A stretch of 64,000 bases of DNA from Imbricaverruca yamaguchii (Eukaryota; Arthropoda; Thecostraca; Neoverrucidae), in the NCBI GenBank assembly GCA_034440575.1, contig JAOTOL010001375.1, positions 62,001-126,000 on the forward strand. Direction: 5' to 3'. A model generated the notes under the pieces. The model was not told the origin of the DNA, searched no databases, and saw only the letters and a program-made list of their open reading frames with translations. The position numbers and the translations under genes were made by a program. Positions 34,979-46,293 of the stretch are shown here, piece after piece; position 1 is the first letter of the stretch; every line of letters starts with the position of its first letter.

Positions 34979-35435
34979 AGTGGGTGGTGCGCTGAGTGCG
35001 TACAGTTCGCGAATTGTGGTGAGTGCGCGGCTGTATTTAGCCCCGGTGACAGTGACAAGCACTTTCGGGTTCATGACTTCACTGTCATGAATCGTGCCGC
35101 CTTCTGTGATTGCACACAGTTACAGTGCCGCTTTCTATGATTGTACACAGCTACAAAGCCGCCTTCTGTGATTGTATACAGCTACACAGCCGCCTTCTGT
35201 GATTGTACACAGCTACAAAGTAGCCTTTTATGATTGTATACAGCTACACAGCCGCCTTCTGGGATTGTATGCAGTTACAAAACAGCCTTCTGTGATTGTA
35301 CACAGGTCCAGCGCCGCCTTCTGTAATTGAACACAGTTCCAGCGCCGCCTTATATGATTGCACAAAGTTACAACGCCGCCAACCCCAAAGCACAATCAGC
35401 TTTGCCCAGTACTACATCCAGTAAGATGAATACCC
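34979..35435 (+). pseudogene. Inverted partial duplicate of HNF4-like exon 1b
   Basis: The plus strand here is homologous to the minus strand of about 17000-16770, covering 5'UTR, start region and exon end. The ATG region reads ATGACTTCACTGTCATGA, so the copy has MTSLS then a stop where exon 1b has Gly. The donor equivalent has become CCAG|TAAGAT. A central 31-bp segment is amplified to nine copies. In another frame both loci share WCAEC and NRAAFCDC, but this reflects nucleotide homology rather than coding. It lies in the intron between exons 1a and 1b in opposite orientation. Confidence 0.7.
35096..35385. repeat. 31-bp tandem repeat, nine units, within the exon 1b duplicate
   Basis: The unit GCCGCCTTCTGTGATTGTAC plus CAGCTACAAAG repeats with a 31-bp step. 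In exon 1b the single unit is bounded by two GCGCCGCC words exactly 31 bp apart, the natural seed for slippage. The unit length is not a multiple of 3, so the array cannot be coding. Confidence 0.88.
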
Positions 35436-35439
35436 AGGG

Positions 35440-36300
35440 AGAGCAGGGGAGTGGTAGCCATTTCGAGTGGCGTAGCCAAGGGCAAAGTGCACGTACCCCC
35501 ACCTCCCATGCACCTCATAGCGGGTAGGAGTGGTTCCATCACGCGACCGCCCTCGGGGACACGTATGGGTCCCCGAAGGCGTAGGCGCAGAAGAAAGGCC
35601 GAGAAAATATAAAATGTAACACGCAGATGGTGTGGAAACAGCCACCGATACCTGAAGACGTCCACCCTGAGGTCTGACAAGGACCGACAAGACAGCGTGA
35701 AGAGAGCCTGAGAGCTGAAATGTTCATGGTACCTGGAAAGAGCAACTTGAGTAGGCAGGAACTCCAACTGCTGAGGAAACAACAAGCCCTTGAAGTCCAT
35801 AGAGGGCTGATATGCTTCTCGGGATTTGACAGATCCCCTGGAGCTAAAGAGAAATTGCAAGAAACCATCTCGGAGTTGGGATTCCCCGTAAATGACAGTT
35901 CGACAGGACTATCGAGGACCGACTGGACCCTAAGGGAGCCTGGAGCCAGATGGGACTGAATATGGGATGCCCCCGAGGTTAGGAGTCCACGAAGGATGAA
36001 GCATCTCTAAAACCTAGAATGACCTTGAAACCATAATAGGTGCACACACACACACAAACACTATATATATATAATTTGCAGACGGTTACATTACCACATC
36101 GTGCTGTCAGTGAATTCGCGTAGCGCCATGTGTTCACAACACTTTCTTATAAAGAAACAAAGCGTGCCAAGGTGAAAATCGGGTGAAAATCGAAGCTGCC
36201 TAGGACATCTTCGATTAGGCACGACTAAGTAACAAGTCATCTAATGGTTTAACAGATGAATCTATGATAAAATTAGCACATGTCAACACACGTAGTACAA
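35440..36300. other. Intron, unannotated
   Basis: Contains a GTGGCGTAGCCAAGGG word at 35468, like hAT-type element ends, and 35.6-36.0 kb sequence with an open 154-codon minus frame that has no recognised domain. Confidence 0.35.
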
Positions 36301-36301
36301 T

Positions 36302-36305
<4 letters not shown>

Positions 36306-36384
<79 letters not shown>

Positions 36385-36400
36385 ACATATATATATATAA
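36306..36400. repeat. (AT)n microsatellite
   Basis: More than 35 AT units with minor interruptions by ACATATAAACATAT at the end. Confidence 0.97.
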
Positions 36401-36704
36401 AAGGAGGATATGGTGTTCAAGCGAAAATGTACGGCTTAACAGTAGCAAGATTACCAGAGCGTTAGCGACAAATCGTCATCACCACGGTACATTATCATAT
36501 ACGTCCACCATATCACCTCCTAAATCATTCTCTTCTCGGATTAAGTCCCCCTAGTTTCGACTCCATTCCCAACATGTTGGGCCATCTGTTTTCCCGTTAA
36601 CTATCAAACACATTTTCCTTCCAAACATTTTTTAATCCAACAATGCGGAAATATTATATCTCGTTGTCCCGTTCGTTACAGTGTTTCACTGGAAGCTCTC
36701 TTCC

Positions 36705-36790
36705 GTGTGTGTGTGTGGGGGGGGGGGAGGGGGGGGGGGGGGGGGGTGAATTTTGCCAGCCTGCCACCGTGTGGTGATATCGGCTGGTTC
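36705..36790. repeat. TG/poly-G tract with a dispersed 45-bp tail, second copy
   Basis: (TG)n, then about 25 G residues broken by one A, then GAATTTTGCCAGCCTGCC and CACCGTGTGGTGATATCGGC. It is nearly identical to the segment after the G-run at 17187. Confidence 0.6.
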
Positions 36791-37439
36791 TCTCTTCCGC
36801 ACCGAATGGACGAGAAATTATTTTAGACCCTGGCATGCGATTTTCCTCCTGCTTCCCCGGCATAACAAACATATTCGTACTTTGCAGAAAACGCCACACA
36901 CGACATTAAGAGATTTGCGGCCTATAGAAGATACACGGTTTCGCTGCATATCCATTTGGCATGGGCTGCCAGTCAGAATGGGATGGCGTCGTTAACGATT
37001 TCTGGCGGTTCAAATCATACAGTAACCCTTTTTTATCGTTAGGTTTTGTGAACACCTCCGTTGCAGTTTTACCGTTGTGTAGGCCAATGTGGACATCGGC
37101 TTACACAAACCCAAAGATTCACAAACTGGCCACAAACTGGCACAAACTTATTCGGTAAAAACTATAGTGATCATCGGAAACCATGCGATCAAAAACAAAA
37201 TCCAGAAGTGGTAGAAAGCTTGCACGAAGGACGCGTGGAGTTCCAGCCAACTTATATCCGCCACACAAATGAATTCTTCGGGAAGTTTTCGACAAGCAGA
37301 AAAACTGCTTACAAACCACTCAACAGTGCAGAGCATTCAAATGTTCTGAATGGATGTGTTCAACATTGCACTCAAGCATGCCAAAGATAGATGGACTCCA
37401 AGCACGCCGGGCTGAACTAAAGAGAGAAAAGAAATCCAG

Positions 37440-37740
37440 GATGTTCAAAAAGAAGACTTCGTGATGCAACTGGCTCTTGAAAACAACAATTTCAGGCTAT
37501 ACAAAATAATTCATGGTATCCAGACTGATAGCATCGCAATGGGATCGCGTCGAGGAAAGAATTACGTCTCCACATATATGGAAAGATGGAAAACAGGTTT
37601 ACTAGCCACTGCATCGGTCAAACCATTCGTTTATACATGTTCATCGATTGCATTTTTGGTATCCTTACCGGAGACAAAGATCAGTGAAAAGGGTTGAATC
37701 ATAATTTATGCTGGCCATTTCCCAAATACTTCTAATGAGC
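37440..37740 (+). mobile_element. Penelope-like RT fragment, second copy
   Basis: The frame reads LALENNNFRLYKIIHGIQTD, then SIAMGS and STYMERWKTGLLATASVKPF, matching the Penelope-like RT core around the AMGS motif. A one-base shift then gives LYMFIDCIFGILTGDKDQ, the equivalent of RYIDDIFGIWTG with the second catalytic Asp changed to Cys. The element is inactive. Upstream sequence to 37100 includes TNPKIHK, possibly an eroded GLPKxHK motif. Confidence 0.7.
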
Positions 37741-37954
37741 CACAGTGCAGTTTTGCTCCGGTGTGCAGCACAGACTAAACAGCACCACTGTGCTAAATTC
37801 ACCACAGTGGTCTTGTGATATTCGAAACTGATGTCCAGGCCAATCCATTCGGCCTCCCATTGGCAGATCCAGCCTAGCGTATTTTAACCTGCCATCTCGG
37901 GGGAAATGTTCGCACGATGAAAGGATAATGCAAAAATATGTAGGGTATGATACA

Positions 37955-38015
37955 AAGAGATAGAGAGACAGAGAGAGACAGAGAGACATATAGACAGAGA
38001 TACAGAGAGACAAAA
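37955..38015. repeat. (GAGACA)n-like low-complexity tract
   Basis: Purine-rich repeats of AGAGAGACA and AGAGATA type. Confidence 0.85.
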
Positions 38016-38019
38016 TAAA

Positions 38020-38920
38020 ACAAAGGACACAAAATTGACGTTTTTGTCTGCTGTTACTTTGTACTTGACACGGGGCATGAAAGAGCCACCATAAACTGCT
38101 GCCCGTCACAAGCACTTGGCAATCCTGACAGTTTCCGGTTACAATTTATGACGGCGTGGCTGTGGTCATTCATCATACCGCGGCGTGGCTCTGTGCTATC
38201 ACACAGCGGATGGAAATACCAACAGGCGGAACGGGTGACAAAAAAAATGCATGGAATCAGCGAAACGGCAGAAAGGTAGAAGAATCCGTGCTGTCCGAGG
38301 TCGTCCACTACGGATCCACAACTGATCTGCACCTCGTCCCGAGTGCCAACGAGGCCAAGCGCCACAGTCATTTATGTAGCTTTCATTCCATGACATGAAT
38401 TGAAAAATGTAGAAGTTTTTGCAAGATCCATTTATATGTTGTAGTCCTAAATAGCTTTTTTAATCAATTCGACACATTTCAGCTCCAACATTGCTGTAGT
38501 TCATAGCAGTGTCGCTTGCTCATTCTCAATATTTATGAAAAATGCGTGTCCTTTGGAACATCTGCAAAAAAAATAAAGTGTTTATTGAGGGATAGTTGAA
38601 CCGCTTTGTTATTCAATGAAGGACGCCGATTTTCTGGTATACGGGTGGCAAATCTCGGCCACTCGGTTTTGGTAACCGAATGGCAGAGATTTGTCATAGT
38701 CAGTCGATTAGTCAGTCCTTTTTGCCAGTCAGCATTACGACCCCTTTTATTAATGAGTGCAATTTTTTGTCATCGGACACTCAGAGCTGGGTTCCGTCTA
38801 GGAGACACCGTTATCAAAAGTTATTTCCTCGGTGGTTGGCCGTGCCAATCCTCGGATGTCTTCATCTTGAATCACAATTGTCCATTCAGAGTAGAAACGC
38901 GGGCGGGACGCCACACTCCC
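38020..38920. other. Intron, unannotated
   Basis: No gene or repeat recognised apart from short frames. Confidence 0.4.
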
Positions 38921-38925
38921 CATCC

Positions 38926-39738
38926 CCAGCGTGCAGACACCTTAACCATCAACTTCCCAGCATGCAGACACCTTAACCATCAACTCCCCAGCATGCAGAC
39001 ACCTTAACCATCAACTCCCCAGCATGCAGACACCTTAACCATCAACTTCCCAGCATGCAGACACCTTAACCATCAACTCCCCAGCATGCAGACACCTTAG
39101 CCATCAACTTCCCAGCATGCAGACACCTTAACCATCAACTCCCCAGCATGCAGACACCTTAACCATCAACTTCTCCCAACAATGCAGACACCTTAACCAT
39201 CAACTTCCCAGCGTGCAGACACCTTAACCATCAACTTCCCAGCATGCAGACACCTTAACCATCAACTTCCCAGCATGCAGACACCTTAACCATCAACTCC
39301 CCAGCGTGCAGACACCTTAACCATCAACTTCCCAGCGTGCAGACACCTTAACCATCAACTCCCCAGGGTACAGACACCTTAACCATCAACTTCCCAGCAT
39401 GCAGACACCTTAACCATCAACTCCCCAGCATGCAGACACCTTAACCATCAACTCCCCAGCGTGCAGACACCTTAACCATCAACTCCCCAGCGTGCAGACA
39501 CCTTAACCATCAACTCCCCAGCGTGCAGACACCTTAACCATCAACTCCCCAGGGTACAGACACCTTAACTATCAACACCTCAGCGTGCAGACATCTTAAC
39601 CATCAACTCCCAGCATGCAGACACCTTGACCATCAACTCACCAGCGTGCAGACACCTTAACCATCAACTCCCCAGCGTGCAGACACCTTAACCATCAACA
39701 CCTCAGCGTGCAAACACCTGAACTATCAACTCTCCAAC
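38926..39738. repeat. 31-bp satellite, about 26 units
   Basis: The unit CAGCATGCAGACACCTTAAC plus CATCAACTCCC repeats with a strict 31-bp step. Variants alternate CATGCAG/CGTGCAG/GGTACAG and TTCCC/TCCCC/ACCTC. Units at the right end are more diverged. The same variants recur at intervals, suggesting higher-order or block duplication. No relation to the 31-bp unit at 35.1 kb. Confidence 0.95.
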
Positions 39739-39915
39739 GTTCTGGTGTCCACACCTTTGAAATGTCCTGCGTTGGCGGTAAAATTGATGGAGACGCGCGT
39801 GGCTTGTGATGTTCGCCCGAGACTTGACAAGGGTATATGTGCTGCTTATCGGACTTCTTGTTGCAAGTATATAGTTGCATGCCTTCGTACATGCCTTTCA
39901 CGATGGACATGCCAA

Positions 39916-39958
39916 ACTCCGGAGACTGCTGTAGACTGTGCACTGAAGTCTCCGGAGT
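39916..39958. repeat. Perfect 12-bp inverted repeat
   Basis: ACTCCGGAGACT at 39916-39927 and its exact reverse complement at 39947-39958 with a 19-nt loop. Each arm itself contains the palindrome CTCCGGAG. It could form a cruciform or RNA hairpin; function unknown. Confidence 0.7.
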
Positions 39959-40082
39959 CCTGCATTGTGCGCCATCTATATGCATTTAAGCAGCGCCACC
40001 TACACACAAACCACTAACATCTCGCGGGGCAAATCTGTGCTCGGTCGAACGTTTGGCGCCGTATATTCGCCTGCCCAAATTC

Positions 40083-40290
40083 AGGGGCGGATACAGGGGG
40101 TAGTACTGGGAGCATGCTCCACATGGAAATATGACACTCCTCTTTCCGGAAAAAGACTCCTTTGGGAGACTTGAGTACATCCCACCGGTCCCCCTTTCCC
40201 CTTATTTCATGGATTTTCAGCCAACGGCTCCCCTCCAGGATTTTCGCAGTGGTGGCCGCCGGAGGAAATGGCATCCCTCCTGACGAGTGT
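40083..40290. mobile_element. Non-autonomous DNA transposon fragment (CAGGGGCGGAT family)
   Basis: Starts CAGGGGCGGATACAGG and shares with 44773-44935 the terminal word, a CCTCTTTCCGGA/CCCTCCGGAGTGGAA block and ATTTTCAGCCAACGGC/TTTTTCAGCTAGAGGC. Ends and target-site duplication could not be fixed. Terminal motifs of this type are typical of hAT-like MITEs. Confidence 0.4.
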
Positions 40291-40629
40291 CCTCCCCTCG
40301 ATTAAAATTCAAGAATATGCCACTGTCCAAACATTTTCTTCACGTGCTTCTGGCCTTTCAGCTTCAGCCAACCCTAATTCCCTTAGTTCAACAAGGCCTT
40401 CCCAAAAATAATAATCAACCCTACACTTCCCCTCCCCGCAACGAAAAGATACCAGGAGCTTCGCCCACGCCGACGCTCTCCCTTTAGGAAAATACTGAGT
40501 GCTCTCCCGATTAACGGTCTAGGTTACGAGAAGTTGAGGTGATTGGAGAAGTTGACGGAAGACTCCTTCTCCATCCATACGTTCTTAGTACTATCTCCAG
40601 CGAGCACGTTAGCACCGATGGGATCTTAC

Positions 40630-40747
40630 CTGACATCACGTTCATCTTGTCCACTGGCAGATAGTCGGAGGTGCTCGACACTACGTCGGTGGCCTCTTCG
40701 AACGTGGCCGCTAAGGCGCTGTTGTCTACACAAGACGATTGTGGCAT
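40630..40747 (-). CDS. Hnf4: HNF4-like receptor, candidate distal first coding exon 1a
   Basis: An exon runs from an acceptor (GTGTGTTTCAG|G, boundary at 40786) to a perfect donor (TCAG|GTAAGA, boundary at 40630). It has 39 nt of 5'UTR with an in-frame TAG and then an ATG at 40747. The 39-residue product starts MPQSSCVDNSALAATFEE and contains SDYLPVDKMNVMSG, acidic and hydrophobic like the short activation region at the N-terminus of HNF4 proteins. It ends in phase 1, the same as exon 1b, so either could splice to exon 2. Vertebrate HNF4A also has alternative promoters with different first coding exons. The acceptor implies a further upstream non-coding exon. The link to the receptor rests on strand, phase and weak N-terminal resemblance. 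Confidence 0.5.
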
Positions 40748-40899
40748 CGCTCCACCCCAGGGCGGCGCAACCAGCTATGTCACAACCTGAAACACACGCA
40801 TAGCAACTGTAGGCGTAGACTAACACATTGGGGGATATGGGACGTGTGTCTCCACAAACTTCGTGAAAATTAGCGTTATGCCTATGGCAGTGTGACATT

Positions 40900-42240
40900 T
40901 TTCAAGAAAATTGGTGGAAAATACCACCTAATGAAAGTTTAAACGACCTCCCTGTCTATGACTTTTATGACATCCTTGCTTACTAGCTGCTGATTATGAA
41001 GCCAACATGAACTCAACTGAAGACATCCTGATGCCCTTCAACAATTCAAATATGCCATAGTTGGGGTGCACCAATGACCTCTGATCAGGAAATCTCCTGA
41101 AACCGTATCACAGAGCCTCTTCTGTTTCGGACAGTCTACCCAGTATCCTGAAACCCGGTATCATCCAGCACACCTTAAGTCCTTATTCAGCAAGCAATGG
41201 AGCCCTGCACTGAATACAATATGCAGGCTTATCAAAGTTGCTGTGATAAATTATTCCACTTTCTGAGCACTCAATCGACATCCTTCTCCAAGAAGTATCA
41301 GCATCCTGCTCATTGATATGAAGTATTTATGTCTCCTTTGAAACAGTATCGTGTTTATAAATAGCATGTGCATGACCTCAATATGGAATGATGTTACATG
41401 AACATTTTGCAATGCAATTTTGGGTAAAGGGATGACCTATGTGATATGGGATACAATACCAGTTCATCATAGTTATTATTCTCCTTATCCCGAATACATC
41501 TTTTCTTAAATTATGAATCTTAAAACAAATCATAAAGGTCCAGTCATAATCACTTACACCATCAACTCAAATTTCAGTCTGAAAGATATCAAAAACATTT
41601 TAAATTACACTAATTACATGTCGAATTTCGACATCCTGCTGTGCTCATTTCGACATCTCACACCTAATGAAAAACCAATATTTTAACCCTGGCCTATGGT
41701 GTTCAATGTACACAAATCGGTCTAGAAACCATCAGTCTCATCCATGCCCAACTCCTCCACAGAGTTCGCTCGAGACCCATGACGGTAGATACCGCCTCCT
41801 GTCGCTCATTGCCTGTGTCGGTGGAATGTGAAACAGAATGAAGAAGGTGTAAAATGGTATAGTGTGATTACAGATAGCAACGACAAATGGCCGCACAGCG
41901 AAACTCGGCATGCACAATACACTTCAGCTATGTTGCTTTCCTTGCACTGGGAAAACGCCCCAGTCTCCCTTATTGTTTCCAGCTGCCACTGCAAGTTTTC
42001 TTCCGGTATTCAGAATTACTCATCTGGTACAAGGGCAGAACCAGAAAGTAAACGATACAACATGACCGAAAGGTAGAACCTAAGGTCCAAGGGCAGCGGC
42101 AGAGTTGGAAAGTTTCCACCCAAAAGTCCAAGGCATGGGTAGTGCGAAAATGTGAAACTAGAACTATTGTAATCCCCCACACCAAGCGTCATCCAGCTTA
42201 GCATTACGTCTATAAAAAAACGATTATGACACAACACTCG
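40900..42240. other. Upstream of exon 1a, unannotated
   Basis: AT-rich, no recognised gene or repeat. Confidence 0.4.
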
Positions 42241-42249
42241 ACCCCTAAC

Positions 42250-42450
42250 GAATTTTTTTTTTCAGCCGACGGCCCCCTCTCCGCAGGAAATATTCCATGA
42301 ACACGTCAAATGCCTCCCGCCCCACCACCAATTTCACAGCGACACCAATATGTATGCCCATATGTATGTATGGCGCAATCCACATAGGGTAATCATTGCG
42401 TCATACATGCGCAGCCATGGAATACAGACCATTCATTGCTCCTACCCATG
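42250..42450 (+). repeat. Interspersed repeat family B, copy 1
   Basis: A direct-repeat partner of about 46945-47135. Shared blocks in order are TTTTTTTCAGCCGACGGCC, CTCCGCAG, CGACACCAATATGTATGCCC, TATGTATGGCGCAATCC and GCAGCCATGGAATA. About 70-75% similar by eye. Confidence 0.65.
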
Positions 42451-42599
42451 CCCCTCGCTACCATCGCACTCTCTCGACCCCTGACTATCCACCTGCGAGC
42501 TGGCGCTCCCAACCAATATTCATCCCAAGAACACAACTAAACACTAACAAGACACGCCCTAACCAGCAACACTACTATCATCAGAAGAAACCATGAGAG

Positions 42600-43875
42600 A
42601 TTCTTTACATCATCGAAGTCCAGCCCATAAAGGATCAAAATGACCCTATAAATAGGCAAATTTTTCAGTCTGCATTGCAGCTATTTGGAAATGCAAACCA
42701 TCCTCGATAAAAATTTCACAAACCACGAGTCGTGTAAAAAAGTGCCTCTGTGACACGGAGTATGTATGTATGGAGCTTTAACTTAAGCAGTTTTGTATCT
42801 GTGTCGATTAAGGTTTCCCGTCATTTAGAGCAGACCGAGTATAGTTGATACAATTTTGACATGCAACATGGGATTACGCCATCTGAGAAGTCCATATTCT
42901 ACGCTTACGGAAATCATTCTGGCTTGAGTCCTGGCTCACAATAGCTCAAGGCTTATGTTATCTCTGGAAGGCGCAAAGGTTCGTTCCATAGTTGAATATC
43001 CTTCGTTCAGTGATTTCCGCTTGGTGAGAAATACCCCATAAATCTGGATAAGATCATCTTGAAATAGTGCTAGCAAACACCTGAATACAAATAGGCATTT
43101 CTGTGGTTATTTTATTTCACTACCATCCAACAAAACGTTGATACAGGCTAGTGTGTTATTACAGGCAGATTATGTTGATGTAGGCTAGATGAATTTACCC
43201 CGCAGGTTTTGGTGCAGGCTGGAGCATGCTGTAGAAAATTGCAAGCGCAGTGTAGCTGCAAACGGAAGAACGTATCACCGTTGCAAAGCTAAGAAACATG
43301 AGAATGATAAAATAAAACTAAAAAGATAGCAATGTGACGATGAAATAAAAATTATTGGGGAGGCACATAGCTTTAAATGTACCCTTCCCTCCCAAAAACA
43401 TAGTCACATTTCACATCGTTCACATTTCGCATATCGCCACATCGTCACATTTCCGCCGCCGCGCGTAGAAAGTCTTGCGCTGTTTTTTTATGCGAATTTT
43501 TTTTTGTCCGGGAGCAGGATGTGTGGTAGTCATAGAAACCGGCTTCACACTTTTTTCTAGTAAAAGCCGTTGTATTAACTATCCCGCATATGAATTAGAC
43601 CCGGTAGCCCCAACTGTAATTTTGAGAGTGGATTAAAGAAACCCGAAACGCTATGTAAAAGTGAATATGAATTGCAATTGATTCTACACATTTGAATGCC
43701 CTTACTGGGTAAATGGTGAATTGATTTACGACTTCCCAGCGACTTAAATAAAAATACCATTTATAGAGCGAACACACAAGAAGTTGGCGAAGTGAAGTTA
43801 TGTGCTGGCCAGTTTGACCAGTTCTGCAATAATGAGACACCGCTGCAAAAGACCGGACACTAAATAAATACACCT
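42600..43875. other. Unannotated
   Basis: No gene recognised. A purine/pyrimidine-rich CATCGTCACATTTCC-like repeat patch lies near 43.4 kb. Confidence 0.35.
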
Positions 43876-43879
43876 GGGT

Positions 43880-44110
43880 CCTCGAAAACGCACCGGTTCC
43901 TCAGAAATGCCGCCGGGGCGCAACAAAAAAAGCAACAAAAATATAAAGCCGGGTCTACAAAAAAATGTCATCAGCCCATCAGAAAACTTGGCTGGAGCCA
44001 TAAAATATATCCATAGACAGAATTAGCTAGAGCCCTAACACATCCGTAGACGACAAAAACGCACCGGTTCGGAAAAATAACACCGAGCTAAGGCTATGCC
44101 CATAGGTTCG
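43880..44110. repeat. Eroded short-period repeat, inverted relative of 10440-11370
   Basis: GCACCGGTTCCTCAGAAAT, GCCGCCGGGGCGCAACAAAA and GCACCGGTTCGGAAAAAT-type words at 25-35-bp spacing match the reverse complement of the pattern at 10.4-11.4 kb. Confidence 0.5.
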
Positions 44111-44119
44111 GTAGCAAAT

Positions 44120-44765
44120 CTGGGTACGTATTTAACCAAATAGAGGAGGTGTGTCAAGACTCAGCGTGTACCCAAAGTTAGTGACCACCAGAAACTACCA
44201 AATATGCCAAAAGACTATCATGTGGCAGTAATTAGCAAAACGTAGGAGGCCTGGGGGAAACCGGAAAATCACAGGAAGTGTGGCGAATGCGACGAATGCG
44301 CATTCGCACACCATTCGTACATGTGCACTAACGTTGGCGTTTTCGCGATCGGGAATGTGTGAAATTTGAAGAATTTTGTTATTTTTCATTATACTGGTGT
44401 TATAATTGTACAGGTGTATTTTCAGCAGTGCCATGTCACTTATCAACGGATACCAAAGGAGATACCCTCGAACTAGATGGGGAGTTAAGTATAAATCCGG
44501 GGAATCAGAAATGATGGTAGTAAATTGTGTCCCTTGTCTACGACTATTAAATTGGTCACTAAATATTTATATAAAATAAAATAAAATGAGCCCCATTGGA
44601 GGATAGTGGCACCTATTAGCGGAATTTTTAGGTACGGGGGTAGGTGGGCCCACTAATACCGTTTGCTCTCCTCCCCCAACCCTAGCGCCAACCCAAGGTA
44701 AGTCACCGACTTCAGCTAACCTTTCACATGTTTTCCTGTTTTGTGGAGACACATTTCGATGCAAT
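44120..44765. other. Unannotated
   Basis: No gene recognised. A short TTTATATAAAATAAAATAAAAT tract (split here: TTTATATAAAA plus TAAAATAAAAT) at about 44567 resembles a retro-insert tail. Confidence 0.35.
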
Positions 44766-44772
44766 TACAACC

Positions 44773-44935
44773 AGGGGCGGATAAAGAGTGTGGCACTAGG
44801 ACCATATCCCCCCCCCCCCAGAGGAAGGCGGTGTCCCTCCGGAGTGGAAAAGACGCCGCTCTGAGAAGGTTCGAGTGTACCCGCTCGAATTTTTCAGCTA
44901 GAGGCGCCACTCTGAGAGATTTTCGAGATTTCCCC
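44773..44935. mobile_element. CAGGGGCGGAT-family DNA transposon fragment, second copy
   Basis: Begins CAGGGGCGGATAAAGAG and contains a C-run and the TTTTTCAGCTAGAGGC block shared with 40083-40290. Confidence 0.4.
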
Positions 44936-45452
44936 AAATTATCAACTTTTGATGCCGCACAAGGGACGTCGAATGACGTTCATTTCTGCAAATTAAAGCC
45001 ATAGCGACGAAACGCGAAATCATCGAAGAACTCCCGAAAATTTCACCTTTACATGTCCTGGTTTGCAGTGTTACTCGGACAAATTGGGGCGACCGAGGGA
45101 TCAGCTTGGTGTTTGCCTTTGAAATATAATTGCATTGCTTAGCTTTGTGATGCGGATGCTACAACCACGTCGAATGACACCCATGTCATGGAAATTGAAA
45201 CGATAGCATCCGAGCCTCGCGTTCGGTCGATATCGCTTCAATATCGCTATCGAATAATACAAGTAACAAGTAACAACAAAAATGCAATCATACATTTGAC
45301 CTTGAAGTTTGACCTTGACATGTACCGCCTTCAAATATTACACGGTGGTTCAATACAGGTTATCGTTGGATGCCAGATGTGGCCAGGTTTTGGCGAAGCG
45401 AAAAAGTAGAAAATCAAAGACAAACCGGTTTGTGTTGGATCTTGACCGTTAA

Positions 45453-46287
45453 CACGCGTCTTTCCGGTCAAATCCTCCCACCCCGTCTCGGGGGGCGGGG
45501 GCGGTTGAAGATCCCCCTCTAAAATTCAAACGAAGCATCGCACGAAAACGAAAGGGATGTCATCGGAAAGCGCTCGACGAGTAGGGTCCGAGTCCACCCT
45601 CCAAAACAATTTTCCCCCAAAAGTGACGTCACCAGGGGGGATAGATTCACTTTTTACGACTTGCAGTATGTTTTTGACTCTGGGGAGTTCATTTTGGGGA
45701 TATATGAAAAAACAAAATGTATTTGGAATGAGAAAAGGTCAGCGAAATCGACCACAGCTACAATTTGTTGGCCCCCAAAAATAAAAATAAAATAATTCTT
45801 TAAAATTTCAATATTTGAAATTTTCGAGTTTTCTTTAATGTTCCTTTTCCAATGAGTAGAGCAGACCGACAAACGTTGTTGGAAGTCGACTTTCCCTAAT
45901 AAAAAATGCTTACTTTAGCCAGAATCCTGTATTTGAACTGCAATTTGGCAAATACGCAAAATTTATATGTAGTCAAAAACGAAAAAAAGAAAAATTCCAC
46001 TCATACGCTTTGCTGCATCCATAAAGATAAACAAACGCTGAAAGTTTCATTAAAATATCTGTATCCCTTAAAGCGTGACGACTGGTTGAACTTTTCTTTG
46101 GAAGTGACCTCACTTGACCTTGACCAACTCTCGACCCTAGATGACCTGACCTAAAAATTTCGAATAAGCATTTCAAATTGATGTGGGAAGAGGTATACCA
46201 AATTTGGGCGCGCTGCCGCGCGCCGTTCGTCCGCTATCCACGAAAAACCTGAGGGGGCGGTTGAAGACCCCCCAGAGACGGGACGGG
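45453..46287 (+). mobile_element. TTAA-flanked non-autonomous DNA transposon (piggyBac-like), copy 1
   Basis: An 835-bp element with TTAA immediately on both sides (45449-45452 and 46288-46291), the piggyBac target signature. The ends are imperfect inverted repeats: CACGCGTCTTTCCGG at the left and CCCGTCCCGTCTCTGG as reverse complement of the right end. A subterminal direct repeat GGGGCGGTTGAAGAnCCCCC is present near both ends. It has no long ORF. An inverted relative lies at 49563-50465. Superfamily assignment rests on TTAA and end sequence only. Confidence 0.55.
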
Positions 46288-46293
46288 TTAAGG

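Noticed and set aside
38926..39738. CRISPR array
   Set aside because: A 31-bp tandem satellite without unique spacers in a eukaryotic context.
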